Source: an uncultured candidate division Zixibacteria bacterium (GTDB lineage Bacteria > Zixibacteria > MSB-5A5 > GN15 > PGXB01). From it: a stretch of DNA of 64,000 bases. The stretch is taken from NCBI GenBank assembly GCA_937925655.1, contig CALAMC010000047.1, positions 107,683-171,682 on the forward strand, given 5' to 3'. Each line of letters begins with the position of its first letter. Position 1 is the stretch's first letter. Both the position numbers and the translations under genes were made by a program. Below are positions 8,336-18,052 of the stretch, one piece after another. The notes beneath the pieces were generated by a model. It did no database searches. It was given only the letters and a program-made list of their open reading frames with translations, and was not told where the DNA came from.

Positions 8336-11251
8336 TTATAAACGCGAGATTGACAGATTATTGATAATTTCTGATAATTGTTCCAGGCGGAACGGCTTGT
8401 GCAATATATGGTCCACCCCGGCGCGAGCCAGGCGTTCCGATTCGATTTGAACCCCCCAGCCGGTGATCATTATGATCGGGGTATCCCCCGAAACCGCTTT
8501 CAGCCGGGCGGCCAGTTCCAGACCCGACATTCCGGGCATGGCCATTTCGATTATAACTACATCCGGATGGTGTTTCTTGAGCAAATGCAGGCCGTCCTCG
8601 CTGTCACGGGAAACCACGATTTCATGACCCAGCGATTGACACATTGCCGCCAAAAGGTCAAGAATTATGGCCTGATCATCGATGGCCAGTATGGTCAATC
8701 CCGCCCGCCCCCTTCTTCTCGCGGCCGAAACCTCTGCACCCGGTGCGGACGGAAAACGAAACGAAAAATACGAGGGCGTTTCGGAAAACCGGTCAAAGGC
8801 GAAGGCCCCGTTTTGCAATGACAGGAACTTTTTCAGACTTGGGTCCGGAAGCGATTCCCCCGCCGCCTCCCATGATTTATAGCGCCCGAATCCGGATACC
8901 GCCTCCACCGGCGGAAAATTCTTGCGGTGCTTGGATATATCGATATAGATATGCCCGATACTTTTATATGTGCTTATGGTGATGACTTCATCGCCGCCCA
9001 CCCCGTGCGCAAAGGCTTTGAGCCCGCCGCGGATAAACTCGTCGAAAACGTCGACGTCCGCCGCCAGACCGGGAATATCACCGGGCAGAAAACTCACTTC
9101 GTACGGACGACTGTCAATCATATAGAGGTCGCCGGAAATAATCGTTTTATCCAGCAGCCGCCTGATTTCGGCGTTGATGTCCAGAGCCTTAAGCGTGACC
9201 GCCCGATCGAGGTTCGTATGCTGGGACAAGTTTTTTAGCCGTTCGGCCATATCCTGTGAAGTCCGTTCAATCTTCGACAGCGCCTGCCCCAGGGCACCGT
9301 CAAGATTCGGCTCCCGCAGGGCCAACTGACAATGACCCGATATGGCCAGCAGATCATTATTCAATTCGTTGATGACACCCGCGCTCAAAGTCCCGACGGC
9401 CATCTCCGGCAGAGTCTTCTGAAGAACGCGACCCGCCGACGAAATGTCCAGCTTCAGATTGGCCAGACCGATAATGACCGATATCAGCCGGTGCAACTCG
9501 GCGTGGGATGCCGATGACCCTCCGAAAACATAGACCGAAAGCACATACGCCGCGATATCACCTATTATGACGGGGTAATCGGCCATGAATACGGGGGCGC
9601 CACGATCACCGATAAGAAGCTTTAACAAACCCCGGCTTTCGTCATCGAATTCCAATAGCTCCCTTCCGGCTTTCTCGGCGCCGAAGGCCGTTTCGATACG
9701 TCTTAATACCGCCGCCCGGCCGGTTGACCCCTCGCCCAGCGCCAACGATATTTCGCCGACCGCCTCGCTTTCAACATTGGCCCGGGCTACCCCCAGTCGG
9801 TCGGCCCGTCGTTCGAATAAGAGCTGGAGACTTTCATCGGGCAATAGACTTTCAATAAGCCGCGCCAGTTCGATAATCGATTTTTCCGGGGTCGTTACGG
9901 AAAAGGTCATGCGCAGAACCCGCGATATAATCTCAAACCCGCGGCTGCGCGAATCCCCAAGACCGAGAGCCGTCTCCCGCCCCAATACGATACCGGCCAC
10001 CGCCGCCACCGTTTCCAGAACGTGCAATTCCTCTTCGGTCAGGCGGATCGGCCCGCTGTTGTTGCGCAGCAAAATGGCATTACGGGATTTATTGATGGGC
10101 ATGAATATCGAGGCCCGCGCTATGAAATTCTGCCCGCTCTCGTCGGTTCCTTCCTGATTTAATATCACAGCTTTGCCGTTACCGATGGCGTTGATAAGGG
10201 CTGTCTTGAAATTTTCCGAAAAATCCGGCTTGTTGCCGGTTCCACCGTATATGGCGAGTTTGCCGTCGGCCATGCCCAATAACCAGACCTCATCGGCCCC
10301 GGCCATCCCCAGACAACGACGCGCAAACGTATCCACCGTCAGCTTTTCCTCATGAGTAGCCAAAAGCGAATTCAGGCGGCGGCTGGTCTCTTCCCAGATA
10401 CGGCCCTTGGCTTCGATCTCATTTTGTGTTTTTTTAAGCTCCTGGGATAGCCGCGACACTTCAATTTTTTCCACCAGCCACTCGGCTATGGGCAAAATCG
10501 TCGCAATATACTCGCGACCATAACGCTTCTCTTCCGTAGAAAAAAACAGCATCGCGCCTTGCACCGACCGGCCCGACTTGAGCGGCACTACCAGTATCGA
10601 GCGAAAACTCGACGCCGCCAGCTGGGCTTTACCCCCCAGCGAACGAAAATCCGACGTGATCATCGGCTTTTCGTCCTCTATGGCTTGACTGACTATGTTA
10701 TGACCGTACGGATAATACTCCAGAAGCGCGATCTCTTCCTTTTTTAGCCCCGCCGATGTGGCCAGAATAAACGTCCGCTTCTTCTGATTGTACAAAAATA
10801 TCGCCCCGGCCTGCTCTCCAAGGCCGTTTAAAAGCCCCTTTAAAATTCGATCGAGCAGTTCCATCATGGGGTATGGGTAATGGCTCTCCTGCTGGAGGGT
10901 ATCCAAAAGTTTCAATTTTTCGAGATGATTGGCAACCTCGACATCCCGCTCACTCCAATAATTGTAATAGAAAACCAGCCCGATGACGGCCAGAATAAGC
11001 CCGGCGATGAATATTATCGCTTGCGCGGCCTGTATACCCGAATAAGCCCCTTCAACAAACCATGTCGGGTAACCCGGCATCGTCTGCACCAGATGAATCA
11101 CCGCCGAAACGACAATAAGAATCAACCCGGAGTAAAGCAGGCCACGGCCCCCGGCTTCCCGCGCCCCGGCGACATTCAAACGGTACAGCAGAAAAACCGA
11201 CAGCCCGACGGCACACAACAGATATATGATGGCCAGCGTTTGATTCAGCAT
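8336..11251 (-). CDS. Membrane-anchored GAF / degenerate histidine kinase / receiver protein
   Basis: 971 residues. Three N-terminal membrane helices (about 5-25, 40-60, 78-100), a GAF domain (about 125-270), a coiled linker, a second GAF-like region (about 300-430), further sensory sequence, then a HisKA-like helix pair (TLSAGVINELNNDLLAISGHCQL, about 630) in which the phospho-His is Asn. The following ATPase-like region lacks a recognisable N-box Asn and DxG motif. A C-terminal receiver (about 850-965) has the acidic pair IDDQ, the Thr (MITGW) and the Lys (HKPF), but the phosphoacceptor Asp is Glu (VVIIEMAMPGM). Family knowledge says such a protein cannot autophosphorylate, and the Glu may mimic phosphorylation. 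It starts 3 bases after the miaB stop, so the two are co-transcribed and probably translationally coupled. Confidence 0.85.
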   Translation of the reverse strand: MLNQTLAIIYLLCAVGLSVFLLYRLNVAGAREAGGRGLLYSGLILIVVSAVIHLVQTMPGYPTWFVEGAYSGIQAAQAIIFIAGLILAVIGLVFYYNYWSERDVEVANHLEKLKLLDTLQQESHYPYPMMELLDRILKGLLNGLGEQAGAIFLYNQKKRTFILATSAGLKKEEIALLEYYPYGHNIVSQAIEDEKPMITSDFRSLGGKAQLAASSFRSILVVPLKSGRSVQGAMLFFSTEEKRYGREYIATILPIAEWLVEKIEVSRLSQELKKTQNEIEAKGRIWEETSRRLNSLLATHEEKLTVDTFARRCLGMAGADEVWLLGMADGKLAIYGGTGNKPDFSENFKTALINAIGNGKAVILNQEGTDESGQNFIARASIFMPINKSRNAILLRNNSGPIRLTEEELHVLETVAAVAGIVLGRETALGLGDSRSRGFEIISRVLRMTFSVTTPEKSIIELARLIESLLPDESLQLLFERRADRLGVARANVESEAVGEISLALGEGSTGRAAVLRRIETAFGAEKAGRELLEFDDESRGLLKLLIGDRGAPVFMADYPVIIGDIAAYVLSVYVFGGSSASHAELHRLISVIIGLANLKLDISSAGRVLQKTLPEMAVGTLSAGVINELNNDLLAISGHCQLALREPNLDGALGQALSKIERTSQDMAERLKNLSQHTNLDRAVTLKALDINAEIRRLLDKTIISGDLYMIDSRPYEVSFLPGDIPGLAADVDVFDEFIRGGLKAFAHGVGGDEVITISTYKSIGHIYIDISKHRKNFPPVEAVSGFGRYKSWEAAGESLPDPSLKKFLSLQNGAFAFDRFSETPSYFSFRFPSAPGAEVSAARRRGRAGLTILAIDDQAIILDLLAAMCQSLGHEIVVSRDSEDGLHLLKKHHPDVVIIEMAMPGMSGLELAARLKAVSGDTPIIMITGWGVQIESERLARAGVDHILHKPFRLEQLSEIINNLSISRL

Positions 11252-11254
11252 ATG

Positions 11255-12553
11255 TTACCTAACCAGCTCTCCGTGAAGAGTCCAGCTATCGGCGGCAGTA
11301 ATCCTGACTTTTTCAATACGACCAATGTACTCCGACCCGGCCTTAAAAAGCAACGTTTTATTTCCTTCGGTCTTGCCTTTTAAACAGTCCCGACTGCGCC
11401 GAGAAAAACCGTCCACGAGCACCGACCGGACCCGCCCGATTTCGGCCTGATTCTTTTCCAGTGAGACCGCTTTCTGAAGCTTTATCAATTCCGTCAGGCG
11501 ACAAATTTTCTCCGCCTCGGGGACATCATCATCGAGCCCGGCGGCGGCCGTTCCATCTCGAACCGAGTATCGAAACATGAAGGCCGAATCGAATTTTATC
11601 GACCGGACGGCATCCAGCGTCATTTCATAGTCGGCCGCTTTCTCGCCGGGAAAACCGACAATCAGATCCGTCGTAAGTGATATATCCGGGACAACCTGCC
11701 GCAGCCTTTCCACCAATCGGTAATATTGCTCGAACGAATAAACGCGACCCATCTTTTCGAGAATCCGACTCGAACCGGATTGAAGCGGCAGATGCAAATG
11801 ACCCATAACCTTGGGTTCGGTCGCCATGGTCTCGATAAGCTTATCCGATAAATCCTTGGGGTGCGAAGTCATAAAGCGCAGCCGCTGAATTTCGGTTTCT
11901 CTGGCTACATAACTAAGCAGGTCGGAAAAATCGTGGCCGTTGTCATTATACGAATTGACATTCTGACCCAGCAACGTTACTTCCATGACACCGTCGTCAA
12001 CCAGCCGCCGGATTTGACCCGCTATCTGCGGTAACGGATTCGAGCGTTCCCGCCCCCGCACATAGGGAACGATACAATAGGTGCAGAAATTATCGCACCC
12101 GCGTGATATGGTTACGAAGGCACTGTATGGCGTATCGCGGCGGGGCAGAATTTCGCCCACATCATCATAGCCGAAATCGACTTCGATTCGAGGCCGATCG
12201 TCCAGTTTCACCAGATAATCGGGCAAATCATACAGCCGATCCGTGCCCAGCACAAAATCGACATAGGGCGCCCGTTCGAGTATCCGCTGCCCCAATCGCT
12301 GGGCCATGCATCCGACCACCGCCAGCTTCACCCCATTTTGACGCTTGAAAGCGCTCAATTCGGACAGCCGCCCGAATACCCTTTCCTCCGCCCGCTCCCG
12401 CACCGAACAGGTATTCAGTATTAATAAGTCGGCCTCCGCCTCCGACTCGACCGGCCGATAACCCCGTGCGTCAAGAAGGGCCGCCAGAACCCCCGAATCG
12501 GCCAGATTCATCTGACACCCGAAGGTGATTATTTTGTATGTGCCCGATTCCAT
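11255..12553 (-). CDS. miaB: tRNA (N6-isopentenyladenosine(37)-C2)-methylthiotransferase MiaB
   Basis: Radical-SAM enzyme that adds a methylthio group to isopentenyl-A37 of tRNAs reading UNN codons. All expected parts are visible in 432 residues: an N-terminal UPF0004 domain with three cluster cysteines (TFGCQMN, NTCSVRE, VGCMAQR), the radical SAM motif CDNFCTYC, the GRERS stretch and a C-terminal TRAM domain (about 365-432). MESGTYKIITFGC begins as the family does, which supports the ATG at 12553. It is the first gene of a unit with the GAF and HDOD regulators and has a good upstream promoter. Coupling of a housekeeping tRNA enzyme to two regulators is unusual but may reflect only shared transcription. 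Confidence 0.97.
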   Translation of the reverse strand: MESGTYKIITFGCQMNLADSGVLAALLDARGYRPVESEAEADLLILNTCSVRERAEERVFGRLSELSAFKRQNGVKLAVVGCMAQRLGQRILERAPYVDFVLGTDRLYDLPDYLVKLDDRPRIEVDFGYDDVGEILPRRDTPYSAFVTISRGCDNFCTYCIVPYVRGRERSNPLPQIAGQIRRLVDDGVMEVTLLGQNVNSYNDNGHDFSDLLSYVARETEIQRLRFMTSHPKDLSDKLIETMATEPKVMGHLHLPLQSGSSRILEKMGRVYSFEQYYRLVERLRQVVPDISLTTDLIVGFPGEKAADYEMTLDAVRSIKFDSAFMFRYSVRDGTAAAGLDDDVPEAEKICRLTELIKLQKAVSLEKNQAEIGRVRSVLVDGFSRRSRDCLKGKTEGNKTLLFKAGSEYIGRIEKVRITAADSWTLHGELVR

Positions 12554-12619
12554 ATTCTTCTAATACTTTCCAGTTCGCCCGGCGGGTAATTTGACCACCC
12601 CTGCTCTTTTTTCCTTCAC

Positions 12620-12648
12620 AATATCACGCAAATTACAGTCTCGGTCAA
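12620..12648 (-). promoter_or_regulatory. Promoter of the miaB operon
   Basis: Minus strand TTGACC (12643-12648), 17-nt spacer, GATATT (12620-12625), about 65 bases upstream of the miaB ATG. Confidence 0.5.
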
Positions 12649-12684
12649 ATAGTTTATACGACCATCTATTCTTGAACCATCTAT

Positions 12685-12713
12685 AAAAAAACCCCGACCG
12701 AAAGGTCGGGGTT
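12685..12713 (-). terminator. Terminator of the M1 peptidase gene
   Basis: Ten-pair perfect stem (12690-12699 with 12704-12713), GAAA-type loop, followed on the minus strand by a T-run (A-run at 12685-12691 on plus). It lies 24 bases past the stop. Confidence 0.9.
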
Positions 12714-12736
12714 TAAAGGAGTTATGGCATTTCCCA

Positions 12737-14998
12737 TCACCACGGTATAACACAGCCCATCAGCGGTTCCGGCCCCTCACCATATAGAAAATCGATCAGG
12801 TATAAAATATCGATCAAATTGAGTCCGCAGGATTGATCGACATCTCCGAGATTAGGGTCAACGGGTTCCGGGCCGCTTTCATATATCAACGATATCAAAC
12901 CCAGAATATCCAGCAGGTTGACACTGCCGTCCCGATTGAAATCCCCCGGCATGAACGGCGGCGGATTAATGGTCATTGCAAACGGCTTCGTCTCATTTGA
13001 TGCGGCGTTATTATAATCTTGAACCTTGACGTCAAAGCCAAAGTCGCCGCTTTGCTCGGGGTAACCGGAAATGACGCCCGTCAGCGAATCCAGCGTCAGG
13101 CCGATCGGAAGACTGCCGGTTACTATCGTAAACTTAAACTGCCCGCTGCCGCCTTTGGCGATAAATGCATGGCTATACGACTCGTAGGCCTGTCCGGTAT
13201 CAATCAGCGTCGGTATAAAATGTACCTTCCATGTGTTTTCCGCCGCGTTCTTCAAAATCCAGTTGTCCGGATCAAGAGCAATGGACACCGGTTGTTCAAA
13301 TGTCTCAATCGTATATATGGTATCGCGCGTGTCGTTATAAATGACGAACGTATCTATTTCGGCCGAGGCGTACGAAACGACAAAATCGATCGGCATATCG
13401 AATACCAGAGGCAGGCTCGACTGGGCCTGGCGCAATCTCAAATACGTCACCCACTTCGCGGCCCCCGGGTCGTACTCGATGAATTTTTCATACACGTAAT
13501 TGGGGCGATAGCGACCATACAGCCAGTCCTCGAAAAACGGAGTCAACTCCTTGCCCGAAACACTTTCGCACAGGTCGATAAAATACTCGCTGTTGGCCGA
13601 ACCATACTGCGCCGAACTGCCGTAATACGTCTGCAAAATATCGAAAAAGGTGTCGTCCCCGACGACATGCCGCAGCATATGCAACAGCCAGGCACCTTTA
13701 TCGTACACGACAACATTGAATATTTCACCCGTGCTGGTCGTGTCATAGACGTATATCGTCCGCGGTCCGGTGTAATTCATGCCGGCCATATAATCGTGAT
13801 AGGCGGCCGTACCATTGATGACCTCATAATACAGAGCCTCACAGTATGACGCGAAACCCTCATTAAGCCAGATGTCGTGCCATGACTCGCAGGTTATCAT
13901 GTCTCCCCACCACTGATGCCCCAGCTCATGCACAATCGTCGGCACATAAAAGCCGAACCAAGTCCCGGTCATGGACGTGTTGGTTTGGTGTTCCATCCCG
14001 CCGCCCCACTCAAAATTGGTATGGCCGTATTTTTCATTAAGGAACGGATACTGACCGAACAGATTGGAAAATATGGCGATGGCATTCGGCGTGACATCAT
14101 AGCTCACCAGCGATTGCGCCAGTTTATCTTGATATACGTGATGTACAATCTCCATCGAATCGGTCGGCGTATATTTATAATAATTCTTCCACACGGAATA
14201 ATTGCTGACACCGATCGAAAACAGATAGGTCGCAATCGGATAGCGAACGCGGTAATTATAAGTCGCCGTGCCGTTGCCGTTATTAATTATTCCGATAAGC
14301 GTTCCATTCGACGAACAGTAGTACGAAATATCATTGGTAATATGAATATCCATGGAATCGGCTTTGTCATCGGGACGGTCCTTGCAGGGCCACCAGGTTC
14401 GGGCAAAATACGGCTCCGAAAGCGATGATACCACCGGCACCGTTCCTGTCCCGTCATTGCGATACGAAAACGCGAATGCCTGAAAACCGCCTTCAACCGG
14501 ATGGCCGTGATAGACAACATTAAAAGAGATTTCTTCCCCGTTGTCATAAGCACGATCGAGTTCGACGGCAAGACGCATATCGGCATGGCTGAAATTCAAT
14601 GTCCCCGAGGCATTATACACGGAATCGACCGTAAGCACGTGATCGAGGTCAATTTCCACCACATCAAGACCATCGACCGTGGACCTGTAAACATTTTTGA
14701 CGTCGCCGTAAATCAGTTCCGAAGGAATATCGACCCGGATGGAAACGTCATAAAAAATGGCGTCGATCGAATACGGGTCGAAATCGGACTGACCCGATGA
14801 TGCGGCGACCTGCCGCGCCGCCCGGCTCCGGTCGAGCTGATACGACTTAAGCTGACCGAGTATGGTATGAAACTCCGTAGGGCTAAGATCCCGTTCCGGG
14901 CCAATAATTTCCATAATATCCCGGTTTGATGCCGCGGAAGTCACGACAAGCGACAAAAAAAGTATCAAGGCGGTTAAGCCGGTGATTTTGAAACGCAT
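12737..14998 (-). CDS. Secreted M1-family metallopeptidase with Ig-like and dockerin domains
   Basis: Zinc aminopeptidase-type enzyme, exported. The start is the ATG at 14998, which gives the signal peptide MRFKITGLTALILFLSLVVTSAA and has AAGGAAAGG upstream; an ATG at 15082 would bury the signal. The M1 N-terminal domain comes first, then the substrate loop GGGMEHQ and the zinc site HELGHQWWGD-(x)-WLNEGFA (HExxH, 18 residues, E; near residue 355). Residues about 610-690 resemble a putative-Ig (He_PIG) domain (GLTLDSLTGVISG). The C-terminus holds two dockerin-like Ca-binding repeats (GDFNRDGSVNLLDILGLI and GDVDQSCGLNLIDILYLI) separated by PEP-rich linkers. Total 753 residues. Paired C-terminal dockerins of this type are common in Zixibacteria proteins. 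Whether they anchor the enzyme to a cohesin is unknown, as none is seen here. Confidence 0.93.
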   Translation of the reverse strand: MRFKITGLTALILFLSLVVTSAASNRDIMEIIGPERDLSPTEFHTILGQLKSYQLDRSRAARQVAASSGQSDFDPYSIDAIFYDVSIRVDIPSELIYGDVKNVYRSTVDGLDVVEIDLDHVLTVDSVYNASGTLNFSHADMRLAVELDRAYDNGEEISFNVVYHGHPVEGGFQAFAFSYRNDGTGTVPVVSSLSEPYFARTWWPCKDRPDDKADSMDIHITNDISYYCSSNGTLIGIINNGNGTATYNYRVRYPIATYLFSIGVSNYSVWKNYYKYTPTDSMEIVHHVYQDKLAQSLVSYDVTPNAIAIFSNLFGQYPFLNEKYGHTNFEWGGGMEHQTNTSMTGTWFGFYVPTIVHELGHQWWGDMITCESWHDIWLNEGFASYCEALYYEVINGTAAYHDYMAGMNYTGPRTIYVYDTTSTGEIFNVVVYDKGAWLLHMLRHVVGDDTFFDILQTYYGSSAQYGSANSEYFIDLCESVSGKELTPFFEDWLYGRYRPNYVYEKFIEYDPGAAKWVTYLRLRQAQSSLPLVFDMPIDFVVSYASAEIDTFVIYNDTRDTIYTIETFEQPVSIALDPDNWILKNAAENTWKVHFIPTLIDTGQAYESYSHAFIAKGGSGQFKFTIVTGSLPIGLTLDSLTGVISGYPEQSGDFGFDVKVQDYNNAASNETKPFAMTINPPPFMPGDFNRDGSVNLLDILGLISLIYESGPEPVDPNLGDVDQSCGLNLIDILYLIDFLYGEGPEPLMGCVIPW

Positions 14999-15191
14999 GG
15001 CTGCCTTTCCTTCTTTGTTTATGGCGGTAAACGCAGGTAAACGGCCGGTCGGTACTATTTCAATATAACCCAGATTTCTCATGGGTCAAGAGCTTATGGC
15101 AACCGCACCGGTTTTATCTTTAAGTCATACGACTGGCGAAATTTGTTTGTTTAATGTTTATTTCGGCCATTTTGGCCGATTTCCCCAATAA

Positions 15192-15216
15192 AAAAGCCGC
15201 CCCGAAGGACGGCTTT
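15192..15216 (-). terminator. Terminator of the dockerin/BACON-repeat gene
   Basis: Ten-pair stem (15193-15202 with 15207-15216, one G-T), CGAA loop, A-run on the plus side giving a T-run on the minus strand. It lies 19 bases after the stop. Confidence 0.85.
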
Positions 15217-15234
15217 GCCAAAAATCTGTCAGGC

Positions 15235-17604
15235 TTAATAAGGATTACCGCACAGGGGGCTTCCCCCGAAATACAGGTAGTTGATAAGCTCCTGAATGTC
15301 CAGCAAATTGAAACGAAAATCGCAATTGCAGTCGGCGACAATTTTCTCCGGCATGGGTTGATCCCAGGTGAAGTATATCCAGTTTATCATCCACAATAAA
15401 TCGATCAGATTCAATACCCCGTCCCAATTGCAATCCCCATGCAATTTCCAGACGTTTAACGTAAAATTGATGTCGATGGGAACGTTATCGGCATATGGCG
15501 AATTGATCTGCCCGGTTCCGTAATAGGTTCCCAAAACCATTCCGTACCCGTTAGGCTCCATTTCCACAATCCAGGGATACCTTTGGTTGTTGGATGAATC
15601 GATATTATAGGTGATCCAGGACAGGTTTTCAACGAACTCCCATGTCAGGCAACCCGGATTGTAGTTATTAACATTCATATACCTCGGACGCGCCACATTG
15701 TTCTCCTGAACCGCCATTACGAAATTGGTACCCGACACATAAACCGATGGAATCGTATCCGTGGGCATAATATTCATTTTAGCCGGAAGTTTATAAACGC
15801 TGTTCAATGCATTCTGGCAGTAAATCTCGACACTGTCTTCATACAGCCCGGCGTCATACCCATTGTATGAATATGAATAGGTGACTTGCGTTCCGTGCCC
15901 GCCGGTCATGGGGCTTAGATTCAACCACTCCGGCTTATGAATGATTTCCCAATTAAAGTAATCACCCCCGGCGTTATAGACCGAGAAGAACAAGGGAGCA
16001 TTCAATATGCCCATCCCTTGTGAACATTCATAATAGGCTCGGTAAAGAGAATCAACGCTTACAAATATCTCCGCCGCGTTTGAAACTATATGAAATTGAA
16101 ATACGACCGGGATCGGTGAGTTGACGGCTTCATCCGAATAAACCCAGACCGTATCAAAAAAGTCTTCAGGCGGATCACCGTTGAGTATTTTAAACTCGAC
16201 GTCAATTGTCTGCGGCACCGAACCCGACATGGGCGTCATCGATAAAATTCTGGGCGAGTTTTCCGTCAACGTGTAATTCATGCTCCCCGCCCCGGCATTT
16301 AATATCGTGAACTGCCGATTGGGCGGAAAAGCCGGTGGGACTTCGACAATTACAAATATGAAAGGCAAGTCAACTGCCAAAACGGGCAAATCCGAAGCGA
16401 TTTCAAGCCGCACCACCGCATGGCGCGGATTATTGGTCGCCGCCGGATCGGAGACGACTATCGTATCATAATACATGCCGTACGGCAACCCCGTAATATC
16501 CACCGATAAAGTAATGTCACCGCTGTTCACTCCCGAAGTCGGATAAATGTCAAGCCAGCTTGACGAATTGGTGGCTGTCCAATTCAGCGTCCCCGAACCG
16601 GTGTTGGCCACATGCAGAATTTGATCGTCCGGGTTGGAGGAGTCGGCAATGGCGCTGAAATAAAATTGTGTCGGCGACAAACCTATGGTCGGCGGTGGAT
16701 CGACCAGTACGAGTTTTACCGGTACCCGCTGCGGGCTGTTGGTCGCCGCCGGAGCCGATATCACAATTGTATCAAGATATACCCCGGCCGTCAAGCCAAG
16801 CGTGTTAACCGATACCTGAACATTACTCGGAATGCCCGTTGCTGAACCGAATGAAGGGCTAAGATTCAGCCACGATGATGTCCAGGAAGCCGTCCAGTTA
16901 AGCGTCCCGGCACCGACATTGCTCACCACCATGAATTTGGGCGAAGGCATCGCGCCGCCGACAACTCCCGAAAACGACAGGGAATCAACATTCAGACCGA
17001 TTACCGGAGGAACACCGTCCGATATCATCCAGCAATACGGCCCGTTGAATTCCGGATACGAAGGAGGGAGCCAGAGCCAGTCATAAGTGGGATTGGAGTG
17101 CTTGATGGAATCGATACATAAAGTCCCCGTCTGCGAAGAAATAGCTCCGATTTGAATCCTTATAAGATCCTGGTTGTCCGTCACCGGCCATGACGCCGGG
17201 GGCATGCCGGCACACGTATGATTGACCGTATCCGGCAAATTGCCGTCCCAGCTGTTTAATAGCACCTGGTTCAGAACCGTCCAGTACTGATACAGGCCAA
17301 AGCCGTTTAATAATAGAACGCTGCCGTCGCTCCCCAGAGCCGTCTGCCCGCCAATATCACGATAGGTAATATTGGTCAGTCCATCCGGGCTGTACAGCCT
17401 CCAGGTAGCGCTGTAACCGAGATTATTAGTGCCACTCGAATTCTGCATATAAATATCAATCGTGAAGTCTTCACCGACCTGTATAAACCCGGGCGCGATC
17501 TCCGGCTCGGCTTCGGCGTGTATAAAAATATTCGCCGCCTGGGCCAAACCGACAGTCGGCAGTGCCAGCATGGCCGCGATGATCAGAATAAGTCTACGTC
17601 CCAT
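15235..17604 (-). CDS. Secreted multi-repeat (BACON-like) protein with C-terminal dockerin
   Basis: 789 residues; signal peptide MGRRLILIIAAMLALPTVGLA. An N-terminal cohesin-like or beta-sandwich region (about 25-190) precedes tandem repeats of about 90 residues. These have the recurring pattern V-x-N-x-G-x-G-T-L-N-W-T-A ... W-L-x-x-x-P-x-x-G ... Y-x-D-T-I-V-I-S-x-P-A-A-T-N-x-P, seen clearly at about 210-300 and 310-400 and more weakly four more times. The pattern matches BACON/Ig-like carbohydrate- or surface-associated modules. The last 65 residues are a dockerin pair (GDCNWDGVLNLIDLLWMI, DCNCDFRFNLLDIQELI). No catalytic domain is visible; a surface or matrix protein is the best guess. It has its own terminator and lies upstream of the M1 peptidase, which shares the dockerin architecture. 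Confidence 0.88.
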   Translation of the reverse strand: MGRRLILIIAAMLALPTVGLAQAANIFIHAEAEPEIAPGFIQVGEDFTIDIYMQNSSGTNNLGYSATWRLYSPDGLTNITYRDIGGQTALGSDGSVLLLNGFGLYQYWTVLNQVLLNSWDGNLPDTVNHTCAGMPPASWPVTDNQDLIRIQIGAISSQTGTLCIDSIKHSNPTYDWLWLPPSYPEFNGPYCWMISDGVPPVIGLNVDSLSFSGVVGGAMPSPKFMVVSNVGAGTLNWTASWTSSWLNLSPSFGSATGIPSNVQVSVNTLGLTAGVYLDTIVISAPAATNSPQRVPVKLVLVDPPPTIGLSPTQFYFSAIADSSNPDDQILHVANTGSGTLNWTATNSSSWLDIYPTSGVNSGDITLSVDITGLPYGMYYDTIVVSDPAATNNPRHAVVRLEIASDLPVLAVDLPFIFVIVEVPPAFPPNRQFTILNAGAGSMNYTLTENSPRILSMTPMSGSVPQTIDVEFKILNGDPPEDFFDTVWVYSDEAVNSPIPVVFQFHIVSNAAEIFVSVDSLYRAYYECSQGMGILNAPLFFSVYNAGGDYFNWEIIHKPEWLNLSPMTGGHGTQVTYSYSYNGYDAGLYEDSVEIYCQNALNSVYKLPAKMNIMPTDTIPSVYVSGTNFVMAVQENNVARPRYMNVNNYNPGCLTWEFVENLSWITYNIDSSNNQRYPWIVEMEPNGYGMVLGTYYGTGQINSPYADNVPIDINFTLNVWKLHGDCNWDGVLNLIDLLWMINWIYFTWDQPMPEKIVADCNCDFRFNLLDIQELINYLYFGGSPLCGNPY

Positions 17605-18052
17605 GTAATACCCCTATCCTGTTATGAAAGTATTTATTTGTCGATTATATGTCATTTAACGGCGTGAATCCCAAATTATCGCTTCGCCTGCAATAACCCC
17701 CCTCGGACGGCAGGCAGGTATTATTGGCGACCGGTGCCGCTTCGGTCACCCATGAAATGTAAAGCAGGGCTTTGTATTAAAGTCTTACCCTTCGAACACA
17801 TGACTCACCCTGCAAAATACGGGTCAGTAAATGAAACATGAAAGAACATCAAGGACTTCCCGTAATTCCTCACTCCTTCAATATAAGCCTGCCGGCGAAA
17901 AACTGTCAAGCTAAATTTGAGATAGACTAATCGATGATATCACTCATAATTGTGATGATAGAATGATGCATTAGTATAATTGCTGAAATACTATCCGGAT
18001 AATTCGTTCTGCCGCTTTTAATAATCGGCGAAAAATCCCACAACCATATGCC
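17605..18052. other. 448-base intergenic region
   Basis: Leader of the dockerin/BACON gene and 3' flank of the Lon-like gene. It contains an 8-bp inverted repeat around 17726-17750 (GGCGACCG ... CGGTCACC) without a T-run. I see no gene, RNA or clear promoter in it. Confidence 0.5.
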
